Shown here piece after piece: positions 1 through 10,717 of a stretch of DNA of 64,000 nucleotides. Both the position numbers and the translations under genes were made by a program. How positions within the stretch are numbered: position 1 is the stretch's first letter; each line of letters begins with the position of its first letter. Below the pieces are notes generated by a model. It had not been told where the DNA came from. It searched no databases and saw only the letters and a program-made list of their open reading frames with translations. Source of the DNA: Isoetes taiwanensis (taxonomy: Eukaryota; Streptophyta; Lycopodiopsida; Isoetales; Isoetaceae); the NCBI GenBank assembly GCA_021234155.1, contig JAJEKV010000102.1, forward strand, positions 2,292,456 to 2,356,455, given 5' to 3'.

Positions 1-285
1 ATCGACTCCGACCCCAATGGTGTGTAGTGTGCACAGCAGCATCTGCAGTTTGGAAGACTCCCTTTCAGGAGTTCTGTTATGTTTTATTAAGTTATCTATC
101 TCTTATGGTCCACTGAGGACCTTGTTCTTATGCATAATCAGTGTGTTTAATTATGTTCTGAAGGACTTCGGTCCATAACTTTGATCGTTTATGATCTTTT
201 TGTAATCTCCTGCCTTTTATAATAAAGTATCTACTTTCTTTCCTTTTGCTATGCTGAGGACAGCATTCTTCCAAGGGGGGTAGAA
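1..285 (+). mobile_element. Ty3 element E, 3' internal end with polypurine tract
   Basis: Non-coding 3' end of an LTR retrotransposon whose body lies left of the window. It ends in a polypurine tract (ccaaggggggtagaa, 271-285) directly before a TGTGACGTTCC LTR start. At 251-266 a perfect hairpin ATGCTG-AGGA-CAGCAT precedes the tract, as in elements A and B. No coding sequence of this element is visible, so whether it also carries the accessory ORFs is unknown. Confidence 0.85.
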
Positions 286-1691
286 TGTGACGTTCCATGT
301 AAGTATACGGTATACGTATACCGTACCTGACACGTCATCAAGGTATTGGAAACCATTGGGAATTCACTTAAGAAGGATTATTGACATTGAACTAACCTAA
401 CTACACTAATTAATGGTATTAGTTAGCCATGTAGGCCAGTAGGAAGGTGCCACTTGGCCTCACTCGATTGGCCAAGGGCAGGTTGCCATCTTTGGGGTGG
501 CAACTGGAGCTCGCCCTCCCAATTCCACCCAAATTCGAGTTTGGGAAGAGCAGAGGGAGGAGGAAGCTATCACAACCCAACACTTGACCTTTTCCATGGA
601 TGTTCTTCGAGATAACGGGTCCAGTCAGGATACAGGTCAGTTTCTAAGTAGTTGTGTGCTATTCTAACCCTTGTTTGAGGTAGGATTCTATATTATGATC
701 TATTTATGATGATTATGGACCTGAAAGCTATGTAGATTTAGTGATGTTCCTAGCTAGAACCTCTTAAATCCCAGTAAACGTGGCCTGTGCACAAGAGCCC
801 ACCTGGCTGTGGATGCTCTGATGTGATTCAGCACTAGGCAACGAGTATGATGGTGAAACGGGGGTGGGGTCTTGCCTAGCGCGGCTACATGACTCCTACA
901 GTGTGCTAGGCTTATAGCCGGTCACGGAGAGGGCCGGGTATGGGTCTGACACTTCCTGGATCGCAGGTGTCGAGCCAATATGATTGGGCGCCCTGGGCTC
1001 GAACGGGCAGGTGAGCCGGCCTTTAGATTTAGGGGAGTAAGTCGGGTACGAACGCGGGGGTCTTTGAGGGGGCACACGTTCTCTAGTACACCCAGGGATC
1101 CGTCATACTCGGGGAGGGGACGCCTCTCCGACCTGCCTCATCGGACCGGGGAGATGTAATCCGGAGTAGTTCCATAGGGTGATTCCATGGAATTGCATCT
1201 CCGGAAGGCTACAATCACGCCATAGCATGTTTCAGCCTATCTGCAAAGTGTGCACAGGAGGGGCGGATGGAGTGGACTACCCTAGCCATTGTTCTATGCC
1301 AGCCAACACCATTGTTATGATTCTGTCTGATGTTTCTCTGGAGGCCCTGACTGTCAGTTGATTCCCATGAGTCTGAGCCGGGGTAGAGCCCATATTCACG
1401 ATGCATTTCCTTTGATATGTTAGTGTTTCGTTGCATTCGTATCGATAGTGATGGGCCACCCTTCGTGGTGGTATATTATTTATTGTGTTGTTGCCAGGTG
1501 CTAACCTTGTATGTACGCTTCCGCTATTCGGATTCCCATCGAAGGCGTGGGACGAATGACACCTCCGTGTCCTTCACCCAGACACTTGCCATCACGAGTG
1601 GTCCGAGTCAGACGGAGGGCCTTTCTATGGTGGTATTGCCGCCGTAGAAGAGGGGATTTCCCGTATGTATACCATGGGAGGGAGCATCACA
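286..1691 (+). repeat. 3' LTR of Ty3 element E
   Basis: Starts TGTGACGTTCC after the polypurine tract and ends gggagcatcaca, matching the ends of the LTRs of element A (ggagtcaca, ggagccaca). Internal stretches around 780-920 are clearly homologous to 11480-11620 in element A (same order of 'ggcctgtgca', 'cagcacta', 'tgggctaggcttat'-like words). The first 50 bp hold a palindrome rich in GTATAC. Length is 1406 bp against 1494-1643 bp for the other LTRs. The partner LTR is off-window, so no target duplication can be tested. Confidence 0.85.
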
Positions 1692-2106
1692 GGTCATATG
1701 GGAACCTTGTATATTGGACCCACAACACCATCAATGTAGACTTTTTCAAGTGAAGGCACATCCTCCATAAACTTGCTGCCCTTCTAGGGTTCCATATTTT
1801 CCCGAGAGACCATGACCTTATCCGCATAGTGATGCTCACTTGACCATCACTTGTCGAAGTCTGCAGGTGATCGTGAAACCAAAACCAAAATATAATGTTG
1901 GCAAAACTTGGTGTCTTTGGCAGGCCAAGTCTGCACTCACGTTCCAGCTCATATATGGAATACAGGACTCTGTTGTTGAGATTAACATCTGCTACACATT
2001 GTGAGACTGCAGTTGTCTAATTTTTCGGCATGCAAAAGATTAGGAAACTGAAAGTATCCAGCTCGGTCATATCTAGAGACTTCTTATACCACTGTTCCAG
2101 ATCTGC
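1692..2106. other. No gene; unassigned host or older repeat sequence
   Basis: About 415 bp between the end of LTR E and the poly(A) end of LINE D. No open frame with recognisable similarity, no LTR ends and no tandem repeat were seen. Confidence 0.5.
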
Positions 2107-4587
2107 TTTTTTTTTTTTGAGTAAGAATTGATTTTTTCATTAATCAAGAAAGTTATATATTATCCTGCCAAATAATAGCAGAATTTATGATTAAATCGCG
2201 AGGCATAAAAGTTCATGAAGCCCCCTTTTAATGGGGAAAATCACCAAAGAGATAAGGCTCACTTTAGATTTGTCAAGAGGAATAAAACAAGATAGTTCAA
2301 AAAGGACTGTTGTAGGCTAAGAGCCCCAAAATAAGATCATCCAGCAATCCAGTCTTCAATATTTCCACCATCCTCTACTAAAAATGTGTATCCTTCCTGC
2401 AGTTCAACGTAGAGACCAGGTCTCCATGCCGAAAATGTCCAAATCCTGAAAAGAAACTTAACCAACCAAAAACCATTACTAGATGATGATTTAAAATTGA
2501 GCAATTATGGTTGAGTTGGTAGGCCATAGGAGAAAAAGTTCTGGAATCTACACAGAGGGCCTAAAAAAAGGAAGAGTCCAGTTTGGCATTGTAAAAGGAG
2601 TAGAAGGAGTCTGCAGAACCAAAAGTGTAATGTTTAGCGGTGCACTTATCAACTTCATTAAAGGAAGAGTTAGAGTCTGGAGTGTCAAGAATTAGCAAAA
2701 ACGAACTATACAAATCTGTCAACATTCTGTGCATGTAGTACAGTTCTTTATATCTAGTGAATTGCCTATCAGACATGTAATAGTGATACATAAAGAGAAA
2801 GTTGAACATGCAATACACCTGAACCACTCCCTACAGAATAGCCTGATCCAAAATGTTGTCTGGTCCAAACTCTCATTATCCACAGATTCTTTCCATCAGA
2901 CCACTAAGATCCAAGTCTTCACTTTTATCTCCAAAGCTCTCTTCAAAACTATCTTCTCTAGATCCTTTTCATTGTTTGAGATAAGCTATCATGATCAATA
3001 AAAGAAGAATTAGAATCAATGACCCTCAAATTGAAAATAAATAAATCAAAAGGATCATTGAATATTTCAATTGAGTTCCATTTCCTGTCATATTTGTTAG
3101 CATATTTTCTCTTGTGTGCAGTGGCAATGGCTTCAATATCAAACTGGAAGTGCATTTTCATCCAAAAAATAAAGACATTCTTGTTACCATATACAATTCT
3201 ATTTCTAGCTTTCCATATATTCCACAGAGCAATAAACATAATAGAATTAGCAAAAGTGCACTTATTTTGAATGTCAGGACAATAAATTTCCGATATCTAA
3301 ATTACGGAAAAGCACACCAAGTTTATTTCTGAACCAAGATCACAAAGGAGCCAATTTAGGACAAGCAAAAAATATGCTCAATATTTTACTCCTGCAAACA
3401 ACCAGAGTGACACAAAGCAAAAGTATTAATAGATCTCCTCGAGATAAAAAGAAGGTTTGGGATACTTTTTTGAGCAATCAGCCATATGAAGAAGCTAACT
3501 TTCGGGAGACAGTAGGAGTTCCAAACATTGTGAAAACGAGTCTTACTCTCCTCCTCAGAAATAGACCACTTGGAAATAGCTTTAATTGAAATGTCAGATC
3601 TGCTATATATAGAGTAAACCTTACTGACCTTATAACTGCATTTCCCATTCAAACTCCAATTAATAGGCTTTGGAACAGAAGGAGTAGATCAAATATTTGA
3701 GAGAATAGATTTGAGGTGCAAATAAATCTTTTTGTCACTAGAAGTTCCATGAATAACATTTCTTGATGTCCAAGACATAAGCTTATTGTTCCCATAGAGA
3801 TCATTGATAACTAGGAAACTTTCTCAGACCATTTTTTTTATATTTTTGGATGCCTAATAACTAACACCTTATGAAAATGATTCTTGAGAATGGGAGTCCA
3901 GAAGATGGACATCTGCAAATTAAGACCCACATGGGTGGCATGCTCAAAACAAGAATAAATTCTATTCCAAGCCATGATGATGTTACGCATTAAAGGAGAG
4001 GTATTAGGGCCTGGATGAAGCTCATTGAAACATGAATCAGGAATAAAATGAGCAATAGAAGGATGGCCATTAGGATGCAAGATAACCAATATATTTAATA
4101 AACTGAGAGGCAGAACTGTTACTGTTGATAAGAGATCTCCAAATATGTTTGCCAGCTAAAGCACATGCCTGCATATGGAGTATCTTTACATCCTAAAACT
4201 CCCAATTTTTTAGCCCTAGCCACAGAATTCCAGTTAACCAGGTGTGAGCCATTCCAAATAAATTTCCTGATTGTTTTTTCAATCTCATTGTAGACATTCT
4301 TTGGGGCAACCAAAGGCAGAAGAAAAATAGATATGGGAACTAGCAAGAACATAATTCGCAATTAGAGTTCTGCCAGCAAAGGATAAGCAATTTCTGTAAA
4401 TATTAAGCTTCCTCTTAACGCTGTCCATAATTGGCTGCCAAAAGCCTTTCAGGCAAGGATTAAGAGAGAGAGGCATGCCTAACAGCTTGGAGGCTTGCAT
4501 GCAATTTAAGACCTTAATGTCAGCAATGTGGGACTGACTAATATCACCAATAATATTGCATTTAGAGAGATTCAAATAGACGCCAGA
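2107..4587 (-). mobile_element. LINE D (L1-like), 3' half
   Basis: Minus-strand non-LTR retrotransposon, 3' half. The tail is a poly(A) (plus-strand T run at 2107-2118) after a short 3' UTR. Decayed ORF2 pieces run leftward: the region after RT (4119-4587, with SGVYLNLSKCNIIGD and LNCMQASKLLGMPLSLN, typical of plant L1 after the YADD motif) and the zf-RVT-like C-terminal domain (about 3386-3652, PKVSFFIWLIAQKSIPN, and 2958-3239, LWNIWKARNRIVYGN). Many stops and frameshifts. It continues across element B at 26842. Confidence 0.85.
4583..4587. repeat. Left flank of element B insertion (CCAGA)
   Basis: Five bases directly left of LTR B. The right flank at 26842-26846 reads CCGTG, so only the first two bases agree. 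A target duplication is expected, but these sites have mutated, been misread or been altered. Confidence 0.35.
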
Positions 4588-6090
4588 TGTGACGTCCCCT
4601 ACTCGTATATGGTGCACTCATCGTATACAAACAAGAGTTCATCCCCCATACCAGCTCCATGCTGATACAGGGCCCTCCACATATCACTGTGACCGTACTG
4701 GGTCCCCAGTGGGAAGAATGAAGGGGTCATTTTACCCCGTCTCCCTCAGGGCCTACCTAGCTGCGGAAGCGTAAACATACATGTCAGTACATATAATCAT
4801 CACATATCCACCTCGAAGGGTGGCACATCAACATCTGCATAGACAAAGATCAGCACAATACAAGGGGGTTCCTACCCAAGGCTCGAGACTCGGGGATGAC
4901 CACAAGCTTGGTCTTCGAGTTCATTGCGCATGCAGAATCATGACAATGGATTTGGCTGGCATAAGAACATGGCATTGGGTTGTCCACTCCATCCGCCCCT
5001 CCTGTGCACACTTTGCAGAGTAGGTTGAAGAGTGTTGGGACTGGCCAGTAGCCACGGGATGCAAGCCAAAGGGGCTATTCCCGGGTTGCATCTCCCCGTT
5101 CCGATGGGGCAGGTAGGGATCACTCCCACCAGAGATCTCCATGCTGACTCAAGGTGACTAGAGGGCCACTGCCCTTATTCGACTTAACCCACTGGAAAGT
5201 GAACTCCACTCCACGGGTGTCGAGCCTATGCCTTACCCACACTCAGTGGCAAGCCATTAGACCTAGTCTACCATCTTGTGATCCCTGGTAGGCCTTACAC
5301 ACCCCCAGGGATCGGTCAAGAGTCGAACACCTAACCTCCTTCGAGCGGTCACGCCCCTTCACCCACAACCCGTGTGGTTCTTATACACGCCGAAATCTAG
5401 TAATGCACTAAGAGGGACTAGCTAGGAGCATCAACTGCTAAGCTTTAAGTCTCTACCCCCCCTTCCCAATACAATGAGTCCACAGAATTCATCCGTCCAT
5501 CACATCATCATAGAACTAAAGAATAAGAACTAATCTATATCATAGAGTTAAGTTCTTTAGTTAGGGTCAATCCAGGGATCTGCTTGGCTACTAAGAGTAA
5601 TTTAATAGGCTAAACCTATTGGTTCGATGGCTGGAATACGGTTTAGGCTATTAAATCGACTAAATACCTGATCCCCTGGTTCCTCCTCTTGATCCAAGGG
5701 CGTCCATGTCGCAGCTTCCGCTTTGGGGATACGGCCGAAAGGAAATCAGACGAGCTAGAGCTAACGGGCAGATCTTGGGAGTCGGATTTGACTCTTGAGG
5801 CGCGCGAATTGGAGCTCTGAAAGTCTGTGGGCGAAAAAGGGAAAGTTAGGGTTTGGTTACCTTACATAGGCTCTCAGTTAGGTTTAGGGTTTCCATGACC
5901 CTTGGTCTTCCTTTAATGGTTAAAGGTTTAAAGTGCGCACATTGCTAAGTGTGCGCACCCTTGCAAGTTGCCCCCTAGGGCGCCCTTGCTTGGTTACACG
6001 TCGGCGTACATGTCGACAGGAGTGGCGTGTACGCGTGACGGTGCAGTACGGTATACGTCTTTAGACCGTATATCGTACTGGAACGTCACA
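4588..6090 (-). repeat. 3' LTR of element B
   Basis: 1503 bp. On the plus strand it begins TGTGACGTCCCC and ends GGAACGTCACA, giving 8-bp inverted termini. On the minus strand its first 50 bases contain a palindrome of the form CAGTACG...CGTACTG. It pairs with 25348-26841 and also matches the LTRs of element C. Confidence 0.93.
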
Positions 6091-6126
6091 TTCTCCCCAC
6101 CTTAAATTGATGCTGTCCGCAGCATC
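6091..6126 (-). promoter_or_regulatory. Polypurine tract and AGGA-type hairpin of element B
   Basis: Minus-strand tract tttaaggtggggagaa (6091-6106) primes plus-strand DNA synthesis next to the 3' LTR. Just upstream is a perfect hairpin, GATGCTG-CGGA-CAGCATC (6109-6126), the same stem as in elements E and A with one loop change. Confidence 0.85.
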
Positions 6127-6935
6127 GTGGGTCTCCCCACCTTGGGATCTTCTTAACCTGCAATCAACTTGATGCATACGATATACTATTATCATAGTTA
6201 GACATTTATTATGATTACCTCAAGGTAATATTTTTAGAACATTATTATACTATTATTCAATCAAATACTTATCAATCCGTATGTCATTCCAACAATTACC
6301 CATTAGTTTTACTTATCATAATGTCTTAGTTTATCAACATATATACAATTATTCTATGAGGTACTCTTCATTCCTTGCAACACATTACAACAAAATTTGT
6401 GTTGCAAGTCTTCGTAGCTCGACCTCCTAGCCCTCCGGAGCGCTCTATTGGCCTGCAGGTCAACACTACGTTAGTACCATTTTTTAATTATTTATAAATT
6501 TGGTTATAAGGGAACCACCCCAACTATCTACATGAATGCATGGCTAATCTCCCGGCGTAGGAAGAGGATGCTTCTTCCATCGTGGCCGTGGAGACAGCGC
6601 CCTATAATGCCTATATGGCGCTCATGCCTACACCTTTAGTTGCCCAGCGTGGAGGATAGGGTCCTTCGCGTATGTGGGGCGTGAAGGATAGGGTCCTCCC
6701 CATAGGCATTGACTAGAGGTGCTTTTTCTATCAATGCATTCCTGAATGACCTCTTATCTCTCGAGGTCGTCTACTCCCGTGGGACAGAAGTAGACTTTCC
6801 AAGCGGAACCGCGGTCATGCCTACATTGACATTACACCACGTCCTAGAGATCACCGTAGTGATCTCATCATCGGTAACAACGCATGCAACCCATACCTCA
6901 TAGGCTGCATGCGTATTTATACCTAACTATACAAG
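6127..6935 (-). other. Element B 3' untranslated region
   Basis: Non-coding stretch between the chromodomain stop and the polypurine tract, AT-rich at 6170-6380. It aligns with 42030-42860 in element C (for example 'atgcatggctaatctcccgg', 'ctgcatgcgta'-like words). No ORF or structure beyond the hairpin above. Confidence 0.6.
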
Positions 6936-8640
6936 CTATAAATCTACACAAATCGACATGCCTGAACCGATTTCTTCGGAGATGACCTTGCCGTCCCATT
7001 GCTCCATAAACTGTGGGTACTGCTTTATCAGATCTCTTTTAAGTACCCATGTCGCGTCTTCCACCGGCAAGTGTTTCCACTTGACCAAGTATCGGAGAAA
7101 CTCCGAACTCCTTGTTTTCTTGAACGCTTTATCAAGAATTAGTTCTGGAACTATTTCTATCTGTTCTTCTGTCATTTCCAACATCATTGGAGTGTCCAAG
7201 ACTTCATCTAGATTTGGAGTATGCTTCTTCAATAAACTTACGTGGAAGACTTTATGAATCTTTAGGTGGCTGGCAGATCCAATCTGTAGGATTGATTACC
7301 TATTCTCTTGACGATTCTGAAGGGTCCAGCCCACCTTGGAGCAAGCTTCTTACAATTTCCGATGCGGAGCTTCGCTTGCTTCACTTTGATCTTGAGCCAT
7401 ACATCATCTCCAACTTGGAACTCTCTGACTGTCCGATGTTTGTCGGCGATGCTCTTTTTTTCGGGCTTCTTGCCGCAAGAAGATACCCTCGAACTTCTTC
7501 CACGAGCCAGCCGTGATGTCGCTCAACATTTGTCTTTAAACTTCCACTTTTGACACGGGGTTGTGCCAAAGTGTCCGAGTTAGGCATTGGTAGCCGTGGT
7601 TGATCATGCACGGTGACATTTGGGATGATTCCCCGCTTGGTGCTATTGTATGCAAACTCCACCAAGTGAATAAATTCCTCCCACATACCTTGCTTGTTCC
7701 AGACATAGTTTCATAGCATATCCTCCAATATTCTTTGGTACTTCCATTTGCCCATCCGTCTGGGATGATAGGCCGTGCTCATGGATAGCTTCGTCGAATC
7801 GCTTGCAAAGAGGTCCCGCCAAGGCACCGATGAACTTCGGATCTCGACGGAGATAATTTCCCTTGGCATGCCATGGAGCACGAAGATTTCTTTTGTGAAG
7901 AGCTTTGGCCGTATCCATAGTCAGATCCGGGTTCCGCAAGGCACAAAATGGGCCATCTTCGACAACTTGTCGACCACGACCATCAAGGCATCCTTACCTC
8001 TTACTGTTCTTGGGAGCCCTGTTATGAAGTCCATGCTGACAACCTCCCACTTAGCGTTTGGCACCGCTAATGGTTCCAATGCACCTGGAATTCGAAGCTG
8101 TTCTACCTTCGTTTGTTGACATAGCTGACATTCCTTGATGTGATGAGCTACCTGCTTCTTCATTCCTGGCCAATAATAGCTGCTACGCACTTTGAAGTAT
8201 GTCTTCATGAATCCCGCGTGGCCAGCTATTGGGCTGTTATGAGTGTCGTGGAGGATCAACTTTCTTATTCCAGATGATTCTGGCACACACAACTTGTTCT
8301 TATGGTACAGAAGGTTGCCTTCCTTCTTAAAATTTTTGAAGGTTTCCCTCTCCTTATCTGTTCTCGCTCGCTTCCTTGCACAAGCTTGCCCATACTTCTT
8401 TGAAGTCCACATCTGTTGGCAAGGTTTCTTTGATCTTTTTTCCGAAATCGCTGGAGAGCGTCGAGATTGCGTTGCAGTGCACTCTAGTTATCAGCGGATG
8501 CCTTGAAAGTGCATCTGCTACCACATTAAGCTTCCCGGGCTTGTAGACTATGTCGAAGTCATACTCTTCGAGAAACTCCATCCATCTTCGCTGCCTCAGA
8601 TTGAGATGTGGTTGCGTGAATACATATTGGAGGCTCTAGT
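6936..8640 (-). pseudogene. pol: Element B pol remnant: RNase H end, integrase, chromodomain
   Basis: Minus-strand chromovirus pol. Reading 5' to 3': the end of RNase H (WMEFLEEYDFDIVYKPGKLN, NVVADALSRHP), an integrase zinc domain with H-H-C-C (HDTHNSPIAGH, then CQLCQQ), the integrase core start (VVSMDFITGLPRTVRG, DALMVVVDKLSKMAHFVPC), then a C-terminal chromodomain (RSSEFLRYLVKWKHLPVED, ATWVLKRDLIKQYPQF) ending near 6936. Integrase inserts the cDNA; chromodomains of this family usually read histone-tail marks. Frameshifts break it around 7640-7940 and 7381. Reverse transcriptase and protease are absent, unlike element C. Confidence 0.9.
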
Positions 8641-8769
8641 GACTGTATGGGGACTTTGCTGGACTTGGGCTGGCTGCCCTAGGACTGTAGCTCCCTGTTG
8701 CTTTGCCGCTATCCTGGTAGTCACGGTACGTTTTTAAGCTGTTACGGTGGCCCCGATCCTTGCAAACTA

Positions 8770-9664
8770 ATTGCTTTGGATTACGCCCGGATCTTTGTCT
8801 TAGGGTCTATTGCCCTTACGAGTTTCCGGATCTCCTCGTTCAGCCCCTCGATGTAGCTCTCTACTGCGTGCTTTTCACTCAACTTCGGCACATACAGCCT
8901 TAGTCTCATGAACTCTTCAGTGTACTTCTGCACTATCTTGTACCCTTGCTGCAATCTGTAGAAGTGCTGCATCATGTTTGACTTGTGTTCCCGTGGAACG
9001 TAATGGTGCTTGAAGGCTTTAGAAAACTTCCTGAATCTGCACCCATCTCTGCTCAAAGCCATGGGCCTTGGCATAGCCCTTCCACCAAATGTGTGCGGCT
9101 CCCTTCAAGTTGGTTGTTGCCACCCTGCCTTTGTCCTTATCCTTCATGCCGTAGGCGTTGCGCTGGCTCATCTCGTCGAGCCATGCCTCACGCCTCTGGA
9201 CCTGACCGTTTCTGCCGAGAACTGTTCAAGTTTCCGGGCCTTCCATACGTTGCCCAATGCTTCTTCTGGTAATCTAGGTCCTTAGCGTCCTTCTGTCTGC
9301 CATCTCTACGGTCCGACACTCTCTTTCTCGGACTCAGAGTCCGAGAGCGAGCTTGAGTCGGAGGTTTCTGTGCTGGGGGACCTCCTTCTCTTACTCCTCT
9401 TCTTGTCCTTCCCCGTTCGGGGTGTCGTTTTGTTAGCCCGGATGATGCATGCCGCCCGATGGGGCCCTTTATCTGGTCCAGTTCCATTTGCATTTGTGAC
9501 ATCTCCTCTTCTGGGGTCATGGGACCATATCCTTCGAACAGGTTCTTTGGAATGGGTTGCCTGTCAGGGGTCTCTTCGTCTCTGTTGGGCCTCCTGTTTT
9601 GCTCGACTGTTCTTTGTTCCCTATCTGCATACACAGTTGGCCATAGCCTCACGGTTAGATTCAT
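8770..9664 (-). pseudogene. gag: Element B gag
   Basis: Minus-strand capsid gene. The start at 9664 opens a 158-residue charged segment (MTPEEEMSQMQMELDQIKGP, Arg/Pro-rich after it). After a frameshift near 9190, the retrotransposon-gag core follows (FSKAFKHHYVPREHKSNMMQ, LQQGYKIVQKYTEEFMRLRL, YIEGLNEEIRKLVRAIDPKT) to about 8781. The family forms the particle shell. Element C has the same gene at 46560-47674. The start is chosen because both copies begin Met-Asn just after the ORF2 stop and a short AT-rich gap. Confidence 0.85.
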
Positions 9665-9802
9665 TTACTTTATTGTACTCATGTATTTGCCGATACAATT
9701 TCTGGAATCAAATACACTCAACAAAGTATTTAAATATTGGCACAAAATGTTTTTATTACATAATATTTTTAGATACAAGTCCTCCGGGATCAAGATTTTT
9801 AA

Positions 9803-10717
9803 CTACTCTTGAAATCGCCGGTAGGATGGGTTATCCTCTAAAAATTTCTTAACTTGGGCCGTTCCTACCGAGCGTCCCAAGTTCCTAAGGACATTGGTTG
9901 ACGTCCCGCCCTGTAAGGCTGTCACCAATTCTTCTACTCTGCGGTCGGAGGTGTAGGCCGCGGTTACTGCCAATCTTCCCTGCCGTCGGTAGGGCATGTC
10001 GAAGTCGAAGATGTCAAGCGCCATCGCTCTCTTAACTAAGACAGCATAGTCGACATTTGCAGCTATTCGAGCATGCCTGCCAAAGCCAGAGAGTGCAATG
10101 AGCATGAACACTCCTTCTTCGCCCCGGGGACTGAATTTGCGGTGTATTACCGCTATTCTCCCATCCAGCAGCAGGGGAAGGTAGTACCTCAAGGACCTGT
10201 CATTGTGTGTTGCTGATGATTCTCCACCTGCTTGTCCTTCCGCTCTATGCCTTCTGGCGTATTCATCGACCTCTACCTCAGTCATTTCTTGGTAGTCTCT
10301 TATTGTCGAATCGACTCGCCTGATGTCGATTCCTGCTCCTCTTGAGCGAGGTGGTGTCAAGGAGTTCGGCATCAAGATGCTCGTGGTCTTGCCACGAATC
10401 CCCATCCGTTCCTGGATGGCATAGAACTCCTCCTCAGATGGCAGTTCTCGGGCTTCCATTACTTGCCTTATGTTGGTGTAGGCTTGAATGTCCGAAGTCG
10501 ACTCCTCTGTATAGGTGTCGGCTTCCCTCACTTGAAGCGGGAAGTCTGAGACTCCCCGGACGATGAAGTCGTCTAAGTCTGGTTGCTGCCGTAGTTGGTG
10601 CAGCAACTCGTCAAGCCGGAACTCCCTCTCCCTGCATTCGGGGAGGTTCTGAATATCGCTGAGGAGCAGATACTCCTCACGTCAATGATGATGGGGGCTA
10701 GGCTTGTGATGCCTAGC
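9803..10717 (-). pseudogene. Element B ORF2, C-terminal part (unknown function)
   Basis: Downstream portion of the second accessory gene, cut from its N-terminal part (21806-22423) by insertion of element A. It holds a 267-residue open stretch (10606-9803) ending RRFQE-stop (TAG at 9803-9805). Visible words include LHQLRQQPDLDDFIVRG, DIQAYTNIRQVMEA, GRIAVIHRKFSPRGEEGVFM, ARIAANVDYAVLVKRAMALD and NVLRNLG. Element C preserves DDFIA-like, DIQAY, MLIALSGF and NVLRNLG. I do not recognise a domain; no membrane segment, zinc knuckle or polymerase motif is seen. It lies between ORF1 and gag and has its own promoter. Confidence 0.8.
10713..10717. repeat. Target site duplication of element A (left, CTAGC)
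   Basis: Five bases directly before the TGTGACG start of LTR A; identical to 21801-21805. Confidence 0.95.
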
